Positions 37,670 through 45,750 of a stretch of DNA of 64,000 nt are shown one piece after another. A model generated the notes under the pieces. The model did no database searches. It was given only the letters and a program-made list of their open reading frames with translations, and was not told the origin of the DNA. Both the position numbers and the translations under genes were made by a program. This DNA comes from Moritella marina ATCC 15381. Its GTDB lineage: Bacteria > Pseudomonadota > Gammaproteobacteria > Enterobacterales > Moritellaceae. Location of the stretch: positions 1,488,001-1,552,000 of the forward strand of contig NZ_CP044399.1 of assembly GCF_008931805.1 (NCBI RefSeq). Direction: 5' to 3'. The number at the start of each line of letters is the position of its first letter. Positions within the stretch are counted from its first letter, which is position 1.

Positions 37670-38015
37670 TAAATTAGCCTTTTAATACTGGTGTTACATA
37701 CAGTACTATAGGGGGTGAGTGAGGAGTATTCAATGTTTGTTTGTCGCTGATTAATACACAACAACTATTGTATATGTGTCATGTACAGGTTGTTTTTTCT
37801 TCAAAATATGTTGTAAATCAAATATAAATATCTATATTTCTTTAGAACGCCATCATTAGACTGGACTTTCACCTTGTAAATAGTACTTAAATGACTTTCA
37901 GGTTATTTGATCGACAAACGGCAAAAAATAAATTTAGTGTTCAGCACTATTAAGTTATTATAGAGCTCTGTAAAGTAGGCCTTAAAATGCCTTAATTGAC
38001 AAGGCATAGTAATAA
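37670..38015. other. Intergenic region between integrase and accessory cassette
   Basis: 346 bases, AT-rich, between two divergent genes. It must hold the integrase promoter and the promoter of the methyltransferase operon. A 7-bp inverted repeat, ATGCCTT and AAGGCAT (37987-38007), ends nine bases before the methyltransferase ATG and includes its only AAGG ribosome site. No small ORF was supported. Confidence 0.5.
37987..38007 (+). promoter_or_regulatory. Inverted repeat covering the ribosome site of the methyltransferase gene
   Basis: ATGCCTT, seven bases, AAGGCAT. The right arm contains the AAGG that best serves as Shine-Dalgarno element, eleven bases before the start codon. It could be an operator or an RNA hairpin that limits translation. 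Short palindromes in AT-rich DNA can arise by chance. Confidence 0.35.
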
Positions 38016-39698
38016 ATGAACCCTCATTCACTTAATAAAAAAAGAGAACTAGGTGCGTATTATACACCTCCTGAATTGAGCCAAGTTCTTGTCGACTGGG
38101 CTATTATTTCACGATTAGAAAATATATTAGAGCCTAGCTTTGGTGGTTGTGGTTTTTTTGAAAGCTGCATTAAAAAACTTGAAAATTTGGGATGTAAAAT
38201 ACCAAGTGAGCAATTGTATGGGGTAGACATAGATCCTCATGCATTTGATATACTTAGCCAAAAATTTGGCGAAAAGGTCTCTTTAGACAAACGGTTTTTA
38301 CATAGTGATTTTATTTCAGTTTCTCCTGAACAATTTCTGGTGCCTGACTTTGATGTTGTTTTGGGTAATCCTCCCTATGTATCGATGCACAATATGTCTT
38401 TAGAGCAAAGGCGTAGATGTGAGAAAACATTTAAAGAATCTCCATTTATAAAAAAAACGATGGGAAGGAATGTAAGCTTATGGGCATTCTTCCTATTACA
38501 TAGTCTTTCATTTCTGAAAGACGGAGGTAAAGTTGCTTGGGTTCTCCCATCTAGCTTACTGCACACGGATTATTCTAAAAAACTAATTGAAGTGCATAAA
38601 CAGCATTTTAAAACAGTAAAAATTGCCAAACTAGCGGAGCGTTTTTTTGTTAGTGAAGGTGCTCAAGAAACTTCTATTGTATTAATAGCCGAAGGGTTCA
38701 GCAAAACTGCGAGTAATACAGGTTGTTTAGAAATCTCTTCAGTTCATAATATTGAAGAGCTCCATGAATTTATACATGCACCTATTGACCAAAAAAAGCA
38801 AAATCATTTTGATAATTATAAATTTTCCTTATTATCAAGTGCTATTAGGGATTCTTATTTTCAGGTTGAACAAAGTCAGGTTTCAAAAAAGTTAATTGAT
38901 TACCTGAATATAAAGATCGGGATGGTAACTGGTGCAAATAAATTCTTTATTATAAACAGAGATACTATCGAGAAGAATAATCTTGATAGTAGCTATTTAA
39001 GACCTATTGTCAGCCGGTTTTCTTGTCTAGTTGGTGTTCGACATAACAAATTAAGACAGAGAGAAAATGAAGATAATAATCTCCGTTCATATCTTTTAAA
39101 CCCTTGTAATGAGGATATGAAAGAAAAAAATACACCTATACGTAATTACTTAGCTCAAGTTTCAGCTAAGGAACGCAGACGCAATAAAACATTTCCTAAA
39201 AGAGCTAATTGGTACACACCTGATGACAATATCTATCCAGATGCATTCTTCTCTTATATGAGTCATTTAGGCCCGCGAATTGTTCTTAACCAAGGGAAAG
39301 TAAACTGTACTAACTCAATTCATAAAGTATTTTTTAATGAACGTTTATCACATAGTCGTAAGCTAGCTATATCTATCAGTTTATTATCATCATATTCTCA
39401 ATTATCTGCTGAAATCGAAGCAAGATCATATAGTTCTGGTGTATTGAAGATTGAGCCTACCGCAGGTAAGAACATCAGAATAATAATGTCAGACGAATGC
39501 ATTCAAGATTTGGCTAGTAATGTGACTCATATTGAAAATTTATTAATAAAAGATAAACAACCTGAAATGACCATATTTATTGATGACATATTTATTAAGC
39601 ATGACATTCTGACGAAAGATCAATGTAACCTATTTCGTGAAGGTGTAAGGATACTCAGAAAAGAACGTTATAAAGGGGTTAAGACTTACGATGAGTAA
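38016..39698 (+). CDS. N6-adenine DNA methyltransferase (Eco57I/TaqI-like), cassette gene 1
   Basis: 560 residues. The start ELGAYYTPPELSQVL is the N-terminal signature of gamma-class N6-adenine methyltransferases; the SAM motif region is ILEPSFGGCGFFES (near 32-45) and the catalytic motif is GNPPYVSM (near 117-124). The C-terminal half (about 300-540) resembles the target-recognition part of type II/IIG enzymes. No PD-(D/E)XK domain is visible in front of the methylase domain, so this is probably a methyltransferase without its own nuclease. It overlaps the next gene by eight bases and heads a four-gene operon. DNA is AT-rich compared with the phage core, a sign of recent acquisition. Confidence 0.87.
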   Translation: MNPHSLNKKRELGAYYTPPELSQVLVDWAIISRLENILEPSFGGCGFFESCIKKLENLGCKIPSEQLYGVDIDPHAFDILSQKFGEKVSLDKRFLHSDFISVSPEQFLVPDFDVVLGNPPYVSMHNMSLEQRRRCEKTFKESPFIKKTMGRNVSLWAFFLLHSLSFLKDGGKVAWVLPSSLLHTDYSKKLIEVHKQHFKTVKIAKLAERFFVSEGAQETSIVLIAEGFSKTASNTGCLEISSVHNIEELHEFIHAPIDQKKQNHFDNYKFSLLSSAIRDSYFQVEQSQVSKKLIDYLNIKIGMVTGANKFFIINRDTIEKNNLDSSYLRPIVSRFSCLVGVRHNKLRQRENEDNNLRSYLLNPCNEDMKEKNTPIRNYLAQVSAKERRRNKTFPKRANWYTPDDNIYPDAFFSYMSHLGPRIVLNQGKVNCTNSIHKVFFNERLSHSRKLAISISLLSSYSQLSAEIEARSYSSGVLKIEPTAGKNIRIIMSDECIQDLASNVTHIENLLIKDKQPEMTIFIDDIFIKHDILTKDQCNLFREGVRILRKERYKGVKTYDE

Positions 39699-42033
39699 TG
39701 AAACTTTATTAAAGAAGCAATTATCAAAGCTACTAGAAAAAGATAATGTTGATTATGGAAAAGTACTTTCACTTGCATCTGAAATATCAGAGCATGATCA
39801 ACATAATGTGAGATTTTCAGTTGATGCCCAAGTTGTCCAAAGACTAGGGGAGCAATTAGTAGCTAAAAAAACAACCGCATTAAGTGAGCTAATCAAGAAT
39901 TCTTACGATGCTGATGCTACAAAAGTTACTGTGTTATTTGAAGCAACTGAAGACGCAGGCGGTGACATTACTATTCAAGATAATGGTAATGGGATGTCTA
40001 AAGCTGACTTAATTAATGGCTTTATGAAAATCAGTACCTCAGATAAAGCTGAGAATCCTAAAAGCCCTGTTTATGATAGACAGCGGGCTGGTAAAAAAGG
40101 GATAGGTCGATTTTCAGCTCAAAAGATTGGAAGTAAATTAACCATCATAACTCGATGCTCTTCAAATGAACCTTATTTGGTCGTTAACATTGATTGGGAT
40201 GATTACAGTGCCAAGAAGTCATTATCTTCAATTAGTAATAATATAATTACTTCTAATGAAAATTTTGGTTTTGAAAAAGGAACTCAGTTAGTTATCTCAG
40301 ATACGCGTGATATCTGGTCTCAGGAGAATATTCAAACAGCGTATAGATATACATCCTCAGTAGTTAAGAATAAACCTTCAATTAAGAAGTGTGGAATAAA
40401 AGATCCTGGTTTTAAAGTTAAGATTAAATCCTTTTTTTCATCCGAGAACACCCCGTCAAATATCGTCGATGACGATACTGAATATTTGCAATATGCAGAT
40501 TCAATTATCACATCTTGGATTAATGATGACGGTTGTTGTGTCGTTAAAATTAAAGGGCAAAATGGAGTCGATTTATCCGATAAGTTTATTCTTGACTTAA
40601 AGGTTTCGGACCTATTAAAAAAAGTGAATTTTAACTTTAGCGCACATTATTTTGCTATTGCAAAGAGTGAACCAGGAAAACATTTTCTGAAAACATATTT
40701 ACGAAACAATGGTGGGATAAAGCTATTTCGTAATGGATTCTATGTAGCTCCTTACGGCGAGTTACTTAATGATTGGCTTGGCCTCGATGATTCATCTAGA
40801 CGTAGGGTTATTCTACCTCCACATTCTAATACTAACTTTATAGCGAGTATTAATATTCTAGATAATGAATTATCGATGTTTGAAGAAACATCAGCAAGAG
40901 AAGGTTTAATCGAAAGTGATGCTTATAAAGAGCTTTGCAGCTTATCGTATGCGCTAATTGTCGAAGCTGTAAAGCGGATTTCGGCAGTTAGGGGAGTAAA
41001 AATTACGGCAAATCAAAAAGATTTTGTACCTAATAAACCGATAGAGACTCAAGTAAAGGATCAGGTTGAGGTTGTTGTCGAGACTCTTAATAATTGGGTA
41101 GAGGCTTCAAGCAAGGTTAATGAAGTTGTTACCGATAATGAAGTTGTTACCGATAATGAAGGTGTTACCGATAAGCCTGTAAATGAAAAACCAGCGTTAC
41201 CAGAAACTGTAATTCCTAAGCTTATTCAAGAGCAGGTTGAAAAATTATCTATTCTTACGAATGAATTAATAGATGAAAAGCATATGTATAAAGTGCTTAC
41301 TTCAACGGGTCTTGCTATTGCAGAGTTTACTCATGAAATTCAGTTGTATCTTGATGCTTTAACTTTAACAAGCACCCAACTGAAAACTATACCAGATGAA
41401 TATCCAGAACTTAAAAGAACAGCTGATATTTTAGATGGCAACCTAAGTATGTTAATTGCTTATACTGATTTTTTTGATGATACAATTCGAAGTAACTCAA
41501 ATCGCGAAAAGTCTTATTATGAAATAAGAGATATTGTAGATAAATTCTTTACCGCAATGGAACCGACATTAGATCGTAGAGGGTATGAGTTAATTAAAAC
41601 TTACGATGACTGGGGGATTTGGACAAAACAAATCCATATATCAGAGCTGTCATCAGTACTTATGAATTTGTTCACCAACGCTTGTAAAGCAATTAAACGT
41701 TCTGGAAATGCAAATGGCCAAATAGGCGTTTTTATATCTTCTACAATGGATGACATCGTAATTAAGTTCGAAGATACAGGTGATGGAATCCCAAGTAAAA
41801 ATAGGAAGCGTATTTTTAATCCTTTATTTACTACATCGGTCACTGCTGGTGCATTTAGTTCTGACAACCAGAATTTAAGGGGGATGGGACTTGGACTTAC
41901 AATTAGCAAAGATATTATAAAAGGGTTAGATGGTGAAATTGCCGTCGTAGAGCCTTCTTCAGGTTTTAATACATGTATAGAAGTTATAATTCCAAGAGCA
42001 CAAGAAACAGAGATCCCAAATAATGCCTATTAA
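39691..42033 (+). CDS. Dual GHKL ATPase / histidine-kinase-like protein, cassette gene 2
   Basis: 780 residues with two GHKL ATP-binding domains. The first (about 45-430) is Hsp90/MORC-like: N-box ELIKNSYDADA (66-76), DNGNGMS (97-103), GKKGIGRFSAQ (134-144). The second (about 640-770) is histidine-kinase-like: NLFTNACKAIKR (659-670), DTGDGIP (695-701), FNPLFTT (709-715), GMGLGLTIS (731-739). Between them lies a helical DHp-like segment with AEFTHEI, where His548 is a candidate phospho-acceptor. No transmembrane helix is present, so sensing is cytoplasmic. A linker contains three copies of a six-residue repeat. It overlaps the methyltransferase gene by 8 bases and the receiver gene by 11. Confidence 0.85.
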   Translation: MSNETLLKKQLSKLLEKDNVDYGKVLSLASEISEHDQHNVRFSVDAQVVQRLGEQLVAKKTTALSELIKNSYDADATKVTVLFEATEDAGGDITIQDNGNGMSKADLINGFMKISTSDKAENPKSPVYDRQRAGKKGIGRFSAQKIGSKLTIITRCSSNEPYLVVNIDWDDYSAKKSLSSISNNIITSNENFGFEKGTQLVISDTRDIWSQENIQTAYRYTSSVVKNKPSIKKCGIKDPGFKVKIKSFFSSENTPSNIVDDDTEYLQYADSIITSWINDDGCCVVKIKGQNGVDLSDKFILDLKVSDLLKKVNFNFSAHYFAIAKSEPGKHFLKTYLRNNGGIKLFRNGFYVAPYGELLNDWLGLDDSSRRRVILPPHSNTNFIASINILDNELSMFEETSAREGLIESDAYKELCSLSYALIVEAVKRISAVRGVKITANQKDFVPNKPIETQVKDQVEVVVETLNNWVEASSKVNEVVTDNEVVTDNEGVTDKPVNEKPALPETVIPKLIQEQVEKLSILTNELIDEKHMYKVLTSTGLAIAEFTHEIQLYLDALTLTSTQLKTIPDEYPELKRTADILDGNLSMLIAYTDFFDDTIRSNSNREKSYYEIRDIVDKFFTAMEPTLDRRGYELIKTYDDWGIWTKQIHISELSSVLMNLFTNACKAIKRSGNANGQIGVFISSTMDDIVIKFEDTGDGIPSKNRKRIFNPLFTTSVTAGAFSSDNQNLRGMGLGLTISKDIIKGLDGEIAVVEPSSGFNTCIEVIIPRAQETEIPNNAY
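41119..41172 (+). repeat. Three 18-bp tandem repeats inside the GHKL gene
   Basis: AATGAAGTTGTTACCGAT occurs at 41119-41136 and 41137-41154, and once more at 41155-41172 with one mismatch. It encodes the hexapeptide NEVVTD in the linker between the two ATPase halves. Copy-number change would keep the frame, so linker length may vary between relatives. Confidence 0.92.
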
Positions 42034-43171
42034 TTACTTATATATCGATGATGATGAAACATCTTCTGTAGCACACTATATTAGCGCAATAGAGTCTCAT
42101 TCTGGTGGTGAACTGAAAATTACTCATGTACGTGTAAGTTCTATGAGTAGTATTAAAAATCAATTTATTGAAGGTGCGTTTGACGGTTTTATTATTGATC
42201 AAAAGTTAGATGCCTCGAATGATGAAGGTGAGACCGTTGATTTTTATGGAACAGCTTTAGCACAAAATTTAAGAACTGAAATGATTGTTGCGGATGTTCC
42301 TCCGTCACCTATTGTTTTACTCTCAAATGAAGAACCTTTTGTGAAATATTATGATGCTGATGAGTCATCGCATAACCTGTTTGATTATACAGTTAAGAAA
42401 AAAGATATTAGAAATAAAAGCATTGCAAAAAATATGTGTTTGACACTTATTGCACTTGTGGAGGCATATAAAACTGTAATTGATTTACCTTCAAACGGAA
42501 CTACAGAAGATACATTTGCTATTTTAAAACCTGTTTTAGGTTGGACGGAACAAGAAGCTGAGTATGTCGACACCCGCTTTAAAAGTGAATTACTTGATAC
42601 ACGAAAGGATGTACATACATTCGTTGCAATATTATTTTCTTCTTTTATTCGAAGTGCAGGAACATTAGTTACTGAAGAGATGTTAGCAACTAAACTTGGT
42701 ATCGATATATCTTCGTCTTCTGATTGGAACGCCTTGAAAGACTTGTTTGAAGAATATAAATATAAAGGTTTATTTTCCGAGTTAAAAGATCGTTGGTGGT
42801 TTAGTGATATAGAAGATTGGTGGTATGACAACAATGAAGACGGACGTGTATTGCAGGCATTAACTTGTAATGAAAGAGTTAGTGTTATTAAAAATGCAAC
42901 GACCTTTGAGCATTTGTCTTCTTTGATTGGCAGCTACGAAAATCAGAGCCTTAATTTTTGGGTTAATTGTATTGTTACTGGCAAACCTTTAGACCCTTAT
43001 GATGCATTAAGAGCAAATGATTCGAAATTAAAAAACTGGGAAGCTCCAATATATTTAGATTTAGTAGCTGTTCTTTCACGTCAAGCGTCAAAAGTTGGGT
43101 ATAAAGTTCATCCAGAGGATCAAGCTAAAATTAAGCTTTTAACTGCGAGATTAAATCCGGATGTTAAGTAA
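42023..43171 (+). CDS. Receiver-domain protein without recognised output domain, cassette gene 3
   Basis: 382 residues. Residues 1-130 read as a response-regulator receiver: acidic pocket YIDDDE (Asp9-Asp11), candidate phosphorylation site Asp59 in FIIDQKL, conserved Ser101 in VLLSNEE, and Lys125/126 in TVKKKD. The remaining 250 residues are helical, Trp-rich near 245-265 (RWWFSDIEDWWYD), and resemble no output domain I know; there is no HTH. It overlaps the upstream kinase-like gene by 11 bases and the next gene by 11 bases. The kinase gene is the obvious partner. Confidence 0.8.
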   Translation: MPINYLYIDDDETSSVAHYISAIESHSGGELKITHVRVSSMSSIKNQFIEGAFDGFIIDQKLDASNDEGETVDFYGTALAQNLRTEMIVADVPPSPIVLLSNEEPFVKYYDADESSHNLFDYTVKKKDIRNKSIAKNMCLTLIALVEAYKTVIDLPSNGTTEDTFAILKPVLGWTEQEAEYVDTRFKSELLDTRKDVHTFVAILFSSFIRSAGTLVTEEMLATKLGIDISSSSDWNALKDLFEEYKYKGLFSELKDRWWFSDIEDWWYDNNEDGRVLQALTCNERVSVIKNATTFEHLSSLIGSYENQSLNFWVNCIVTGKPLDPYDALRANDSKLKNWEAPIYLDLVAVLSRQASKVGYKVHPEDQAKIKLLTARLNPDVK

Positions 43172-43913
43172 AGATAATTTATTAACTTACCTCGATGAGT
43201 TCGCTGGAGTTTTAGAGCTTGAAGGGATCGTTATAAGTGGTGCTCCTATTAGGATGCTAAAGGCTGGGCTGCAGCGTTCTAAACCACATAAGGGCTTAAC
43301 TTATAATTTAACGGGATTAGAGTTTAAAAATATATCACCTGAATTATTTAGCCGAACAGGGAAGTGGGATGATGATATTTCTGTACGGCTAGGCATGGAC
43401 ATTCGATTAAATCAGAATGTTGAACAGTTTAAATTTGGCAATACTCATTCTCTAACTGTTAACGTGGAATATTCAGCATTATCCCAGTTGGAAGAGGATA
43501 AGTTTTTTGAGTGTAAAGGGGCATGGCATCTTGATTTCCATAACCAGCCAGAGAAAGATGGGGATCCTGAATATATTCACCCTAACTATCACTTCCATCA
43601 TGGCGGGAAAAAGTTAAGTGAGTTGAATGATTGTGGTCAAATTATCTTATTAGATGCCCCTAGAGTGATGCATCACCCTTTAGATCTATTTTTGTCCGTC
43701 GATTTTGTAGTGTCTAACTTTTGTAAGAAAGAAGTATGGAAAAAATTAAGAGCTAATACAACGTATACTAATTATATCAAAATGGCCCAAGATCAATGGT
43801 GGAAGCTATATTATCAAGATTTAGCGAACTATTGGAATCATTTTGGTAAAAGTGGTGTGGATGATAGAGCTATCTGTAAATCAGCTAAAGAGGCTAACCC
43901 TCATTATGTGTAA
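43161..43913 (+). CDS. Unrecognised protein, cassette gene 4 (possible effector)
   Basis: 250 residues, soluble, rich in aromatic residues and His, with the stretches IHPNYHFHHGGKKL, MHHPLDLFLSVDFVVSNF and DQWWKLYYQD. I recognise no family. The His cluster might bind metal, but no complete catalytic signature is evident. It is the last gene of the operon, overlapping the receiver gene by 11 bases, and ends at a terminator. By position it is the candidate effector of the cassette; this is inference only. Confidence 0.75.
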   Translation: MLSKDNLLTYLDEFAGVLELEGIVISGAPIRMLKAGLQRSKPHKGLTYNLTGLEFKNISPELFSRTGKWDDDISVRLGMDIRLNQNVEQFKFGNTHSLTVNVEYSALSQLEEDKFFECKGAWHLDFHNQPEKDGDPEYIHPNYHFHHGGKKLSELNDCGQIILLDAPRVMHHPLDLFLSVDFVVSNFCKKEVWKKLRANTTYTNYIKMAQDQWWKLYYQDLANYWNHFGKSGVDDRAICKSAKEANPHYV

Positions 43914-43954
43914 TATAGATTAGCTCCGAGTAAAGGCTTTTTGTGATATAAAAT

Positions 43955-43980
43955 AAAACCTCCCAAATGGAGGTTTTTTA
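43955..43980. terminator. Bidirectional terminator between cassette and repressor gene
   Basis: AAAACCTCC, loop CAAAT, GGAGGTTTT with T on one side and A on the other. It lies between two convergent genes and can serve both. Confidence 0.9.
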
Positions 43981-43994
43981 TATCTAAAAGTAAA

Positions 43995-44696
43995 TCACAT
44001 TTTCTGCCCAGTCCAAACAACTCGCCCAATAAGCGCAAGTTCTTCACCGTCCAATTGTGACTTCGTGATCTCCCAAGGGTCATACATCGTATTATCAGAT
44101 TTAACGCGGATAATGCCGCCAGGTAACATCTGCAGTCGCTTCACTAATAAGTTATTGTCATGACGCATGACATAAACACCATCAGATAAATTATCCACAT
44201 CACGATTAACCATGATCATAGAGCCGTTCTTTAATGTCGGCTGCATACTATCGCCGTCAACTAACATCAAAAATACATTATTAGGGCAAACGCCAATTTC
44301 ATTACGTAACCAGTAAGGTTCAAAACTGATCGTTTTTGGACGCTCTTCAACTTCAGCTAATAAACCAACACCAGCAGATGCAGAGATTTCGTAGAAGGGA
44401 AGTTGAATGTGCGCACTGTCTTTTTTATGTGTTTGCACATACACGTTTAAGTCGCTAGGGGATATTTGGCCAACCTCTGGCTCTGTCTTTTCACTGACTA
44501 ACCACAGTGCATACTTGTGAAAACGGTCATGGTTTACGATTTTGTCTAGCTTTTCTAAGCCAATCGTTTTAATTCTTCCAGTTTCGTATTGAGCAAGTGT
44601 ATCAGTGCTAATTCCAATTAAATCAGATAGTTGGCTTCTAGTTAGGCCTTCGGCTTCCCGAATGCTCTTTATTTTTAGTCCGACAGTAGTTGACAT
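43995..44696 (-). CDS. CI-type phage repressor with S24 autoprotease domain
   Basis: 233 residues. An HTH_3 domain covers about 6-58 (LTRSQLSDLIGISTDTLAQYE). The C-terminal LexA-like S24 domain has Ser150 in DGDSMQP, Lys186 in NLLVKRL, and an Ala-Gly cleavage site near residues 108-109 (SASAGVG). It should hold the lysogenic state and be inactivated by RecA-stimulated self-cleavage after DNA damage, unlike P2 C protein, which lacks the protease. It faces the Cox-like gene across a 99-base control region. Confidence 0.93.
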   Translation of the reverse strand: MSTTVGLKIKSIREAEGLTRSQLSDLIGISTDTLAQYETGRIKTIGLEKLDKIVNHDRFHKYALWLVSEKTEPEVGQISPSDLNVYVQTHKKDSAHIQLPFYEISASAGVGLLAEVEERPKTISFEPYWLRNEIGVCPNNVFLMLVDGDSMQPTLKNGSMIMVNRDVDNLSDGVYVMRHDNNLLVKRLQMLPGGIIRVKSDNTMYDPWEITKSQLDGEELALIGRVVWTGQKM

Positions 44697-44795
44697 GTTT
44701 ATACATAGACCTATATTATGTGTTTACACAGCCTGTGGCAGCAGGTGGTGTTATTAAGTTGTAGTAACCCTAAATAATCCCATAAGGAAGTAATT
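44697..44795. promoter_or_regulatory. Repressor/Cox divergent control region
   Basis: 99 bases between divergent regulator genes. Two dyads stand out: ATGTTTATACAT overlapping the repressor start (44695-44706) and TGTGTTTACACA (44719-44730). Both have TGT...ACA ends and are candidate CI operators. The Cox-like gene has a good AAGGAAG ribosome site. The assignment to CI is inferred from position. Confidence 0.5.
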
Positions 44796-45017
44796 ATGTC
44801 GACAACAATTGTGATTCAAATGAACGATGTACCTACCATGGCGGTCGAGTTGTTCGCTGAGAAAACTGGTCAAACGGTCTGCGCTGTTACAAGCCAAATG
44901 GACAGCGGTGCATTACCGTTCACGCAACATAAACCCCGTGCAACTCGCCATGTCAATATCGCGAAGTTAACTGTTATGTGTTTGGAATCAAACTCAGATA
45001 AACCATGGCTTGCTTAA
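44796..45017 (+). CDS. Cox-like excisionase / early regulator
   Basis: 73 residues. It sits directly opposite the repressor, where P2 has cox. The segment MAVELFAEKTGQTVCAVTSQMDSGALPF fits the winged-HTH of Cox proteins, with a conserved Gly-turn and a basic wing (KPRATRHVNI). Cox represses the lysogenic promoter and steers the integrase toward excision. Similarity is weak, so the call leans on synteny. Confidence 0.62.
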   Translation: MSTTIVIQMNDVPTMAVELFAEKTGQTVCAVTSQMDSGALPFTQHKPRATRHVNIAKLTVMCLESNSDKPWLA

Positions 45018-45029
45018 GAGGTATTTAAC

Positions 45030-45182
45030 ATGCTTAAGCGAATCAAATTAAGCAGCAAAGGTAAATGCACAAGTGGTTGTAGTCAGTGTGAAATCAAACA
45101 CGAATTCATATGCCCAGTAATCATCGTATGTGAAGTTGCCTTTGTAGTGTTCATATTCACCTTCGCTGCCTTGTCAGCGTAG
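45030..45182 (+). CDS. Small Cys-rich membrane peptide, 50 residues
   Basis: ATG at 45030 to TAG at 45182, behind AAGAGGT, 12 bases after the Cox-like gene. The N-terminus is basic with CTSGCSQC, followed by CPVIIVCEVAFVVFIFTFAA, a hydrophobic helix. It may anchor in the inner membrane with a small Cys cluster on the cytoplasmic side. No family was recognised. Good ribosome site, tight spacing and a clear topology favour a real gene. Confidence 0.6.
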   Translation: MLKRIKLSSKGKCTSGCSQCEIKHEFICPVIIVCEVAFVVFIFTFAALSA

Positions 45183-45213
45183 TTTCATCATCGCAAATAG
45201 GGATATTTATTCA

Positions 45214-45732
45214 ATGTATGAAATTAATAATAGCAAACAAACAGTAATTGACGCGGCTTGTATCCGTTTTGCAGATATTGAAAACGTAGAAAACATTGCA
45301 AGCGCATGTGGTATGCGTGGGCAGATGCTCCGTAATAAGTTAAACCCAAACCAACCACACCAACTAACTGTTAGTGAACTAATCAAGATCACCAAGGAAA
45401 CCGGTAATCACGACATCATTAACAGCGCGATCTTGGATATTGGCCTAGTTGCTGTTCGTCTACCAAAGCAGGGTAGCGCTAAACCATTAGCATTTAGTGC
45501 CATGAGTGTTACTGCTCATACGGGTGAAATAAACCGCCACATCTTAGAGTCTGAAGCAGACAACCGACTGACGCGACATAAAAAAGACGCAATTGTTACC
45601 AAGGCTCATTCAACAATCCGTGAATTGGTCTTTCTTATATCAGACGTTGAAAACCGTTGTGGTGGTGCAGGGCCGTTTGTGTCCATGTTCACCGAGGCTG
45701 TTTTAAATGGAATGCCAATACCAGGTATGTAA
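45214..45732 (+). CDS. Phage regulatory protein CII family
   Basis: 172 residues. The N-terminal part, from AACIRFADIENVENIASACGM to LTVSELIKITKETG, matches the Phage_CII family of P2/186/K139-like phages, with a HTH at about 22-60. In phage 186 CII activates establishment of lysogeny by driving the repressor promoter. It lies in the expected place after the Cox-like gene. The C-terminal half has no recognised motif. Confidence 0.82.
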   Translation: MYEINNSKQTVIDAACIRFADIENVENIASACGMRGQMLRNKLNPNQPHQLTVSELIKITKETGNHDIINSAILDIGLVAVRLPKQGSAKPLAFSAMSVTAHTGEINRHILESEADNRLTRHKKDAIVTKAHSTIRELVFLISDVENRCGGAGPFVSMFTEAVLNGMPIPGM

Positions 45733-45750
45733 CTTAAAAGGATAAATATT

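Noticed and set aside
38016-39698. Complete type IIG restriction enzyme
   Set aside because: The methyltransferase starts with its own YTPPELS motif at the N-terminus and has no room for the nuclease domain that precedes it in type IIG enzymes.
41119-41172. CRISPR-like repeat
   Set aside because: Three direct 18-bp units without spacers inside a coding frame; a coding tandem repeat.
42385-42834. 149-residue minus-strand ORF inside the receiver gene
   Set aside because: Antisense shadow of the receiver protein gene; no ribosome site and no recognisable motif.
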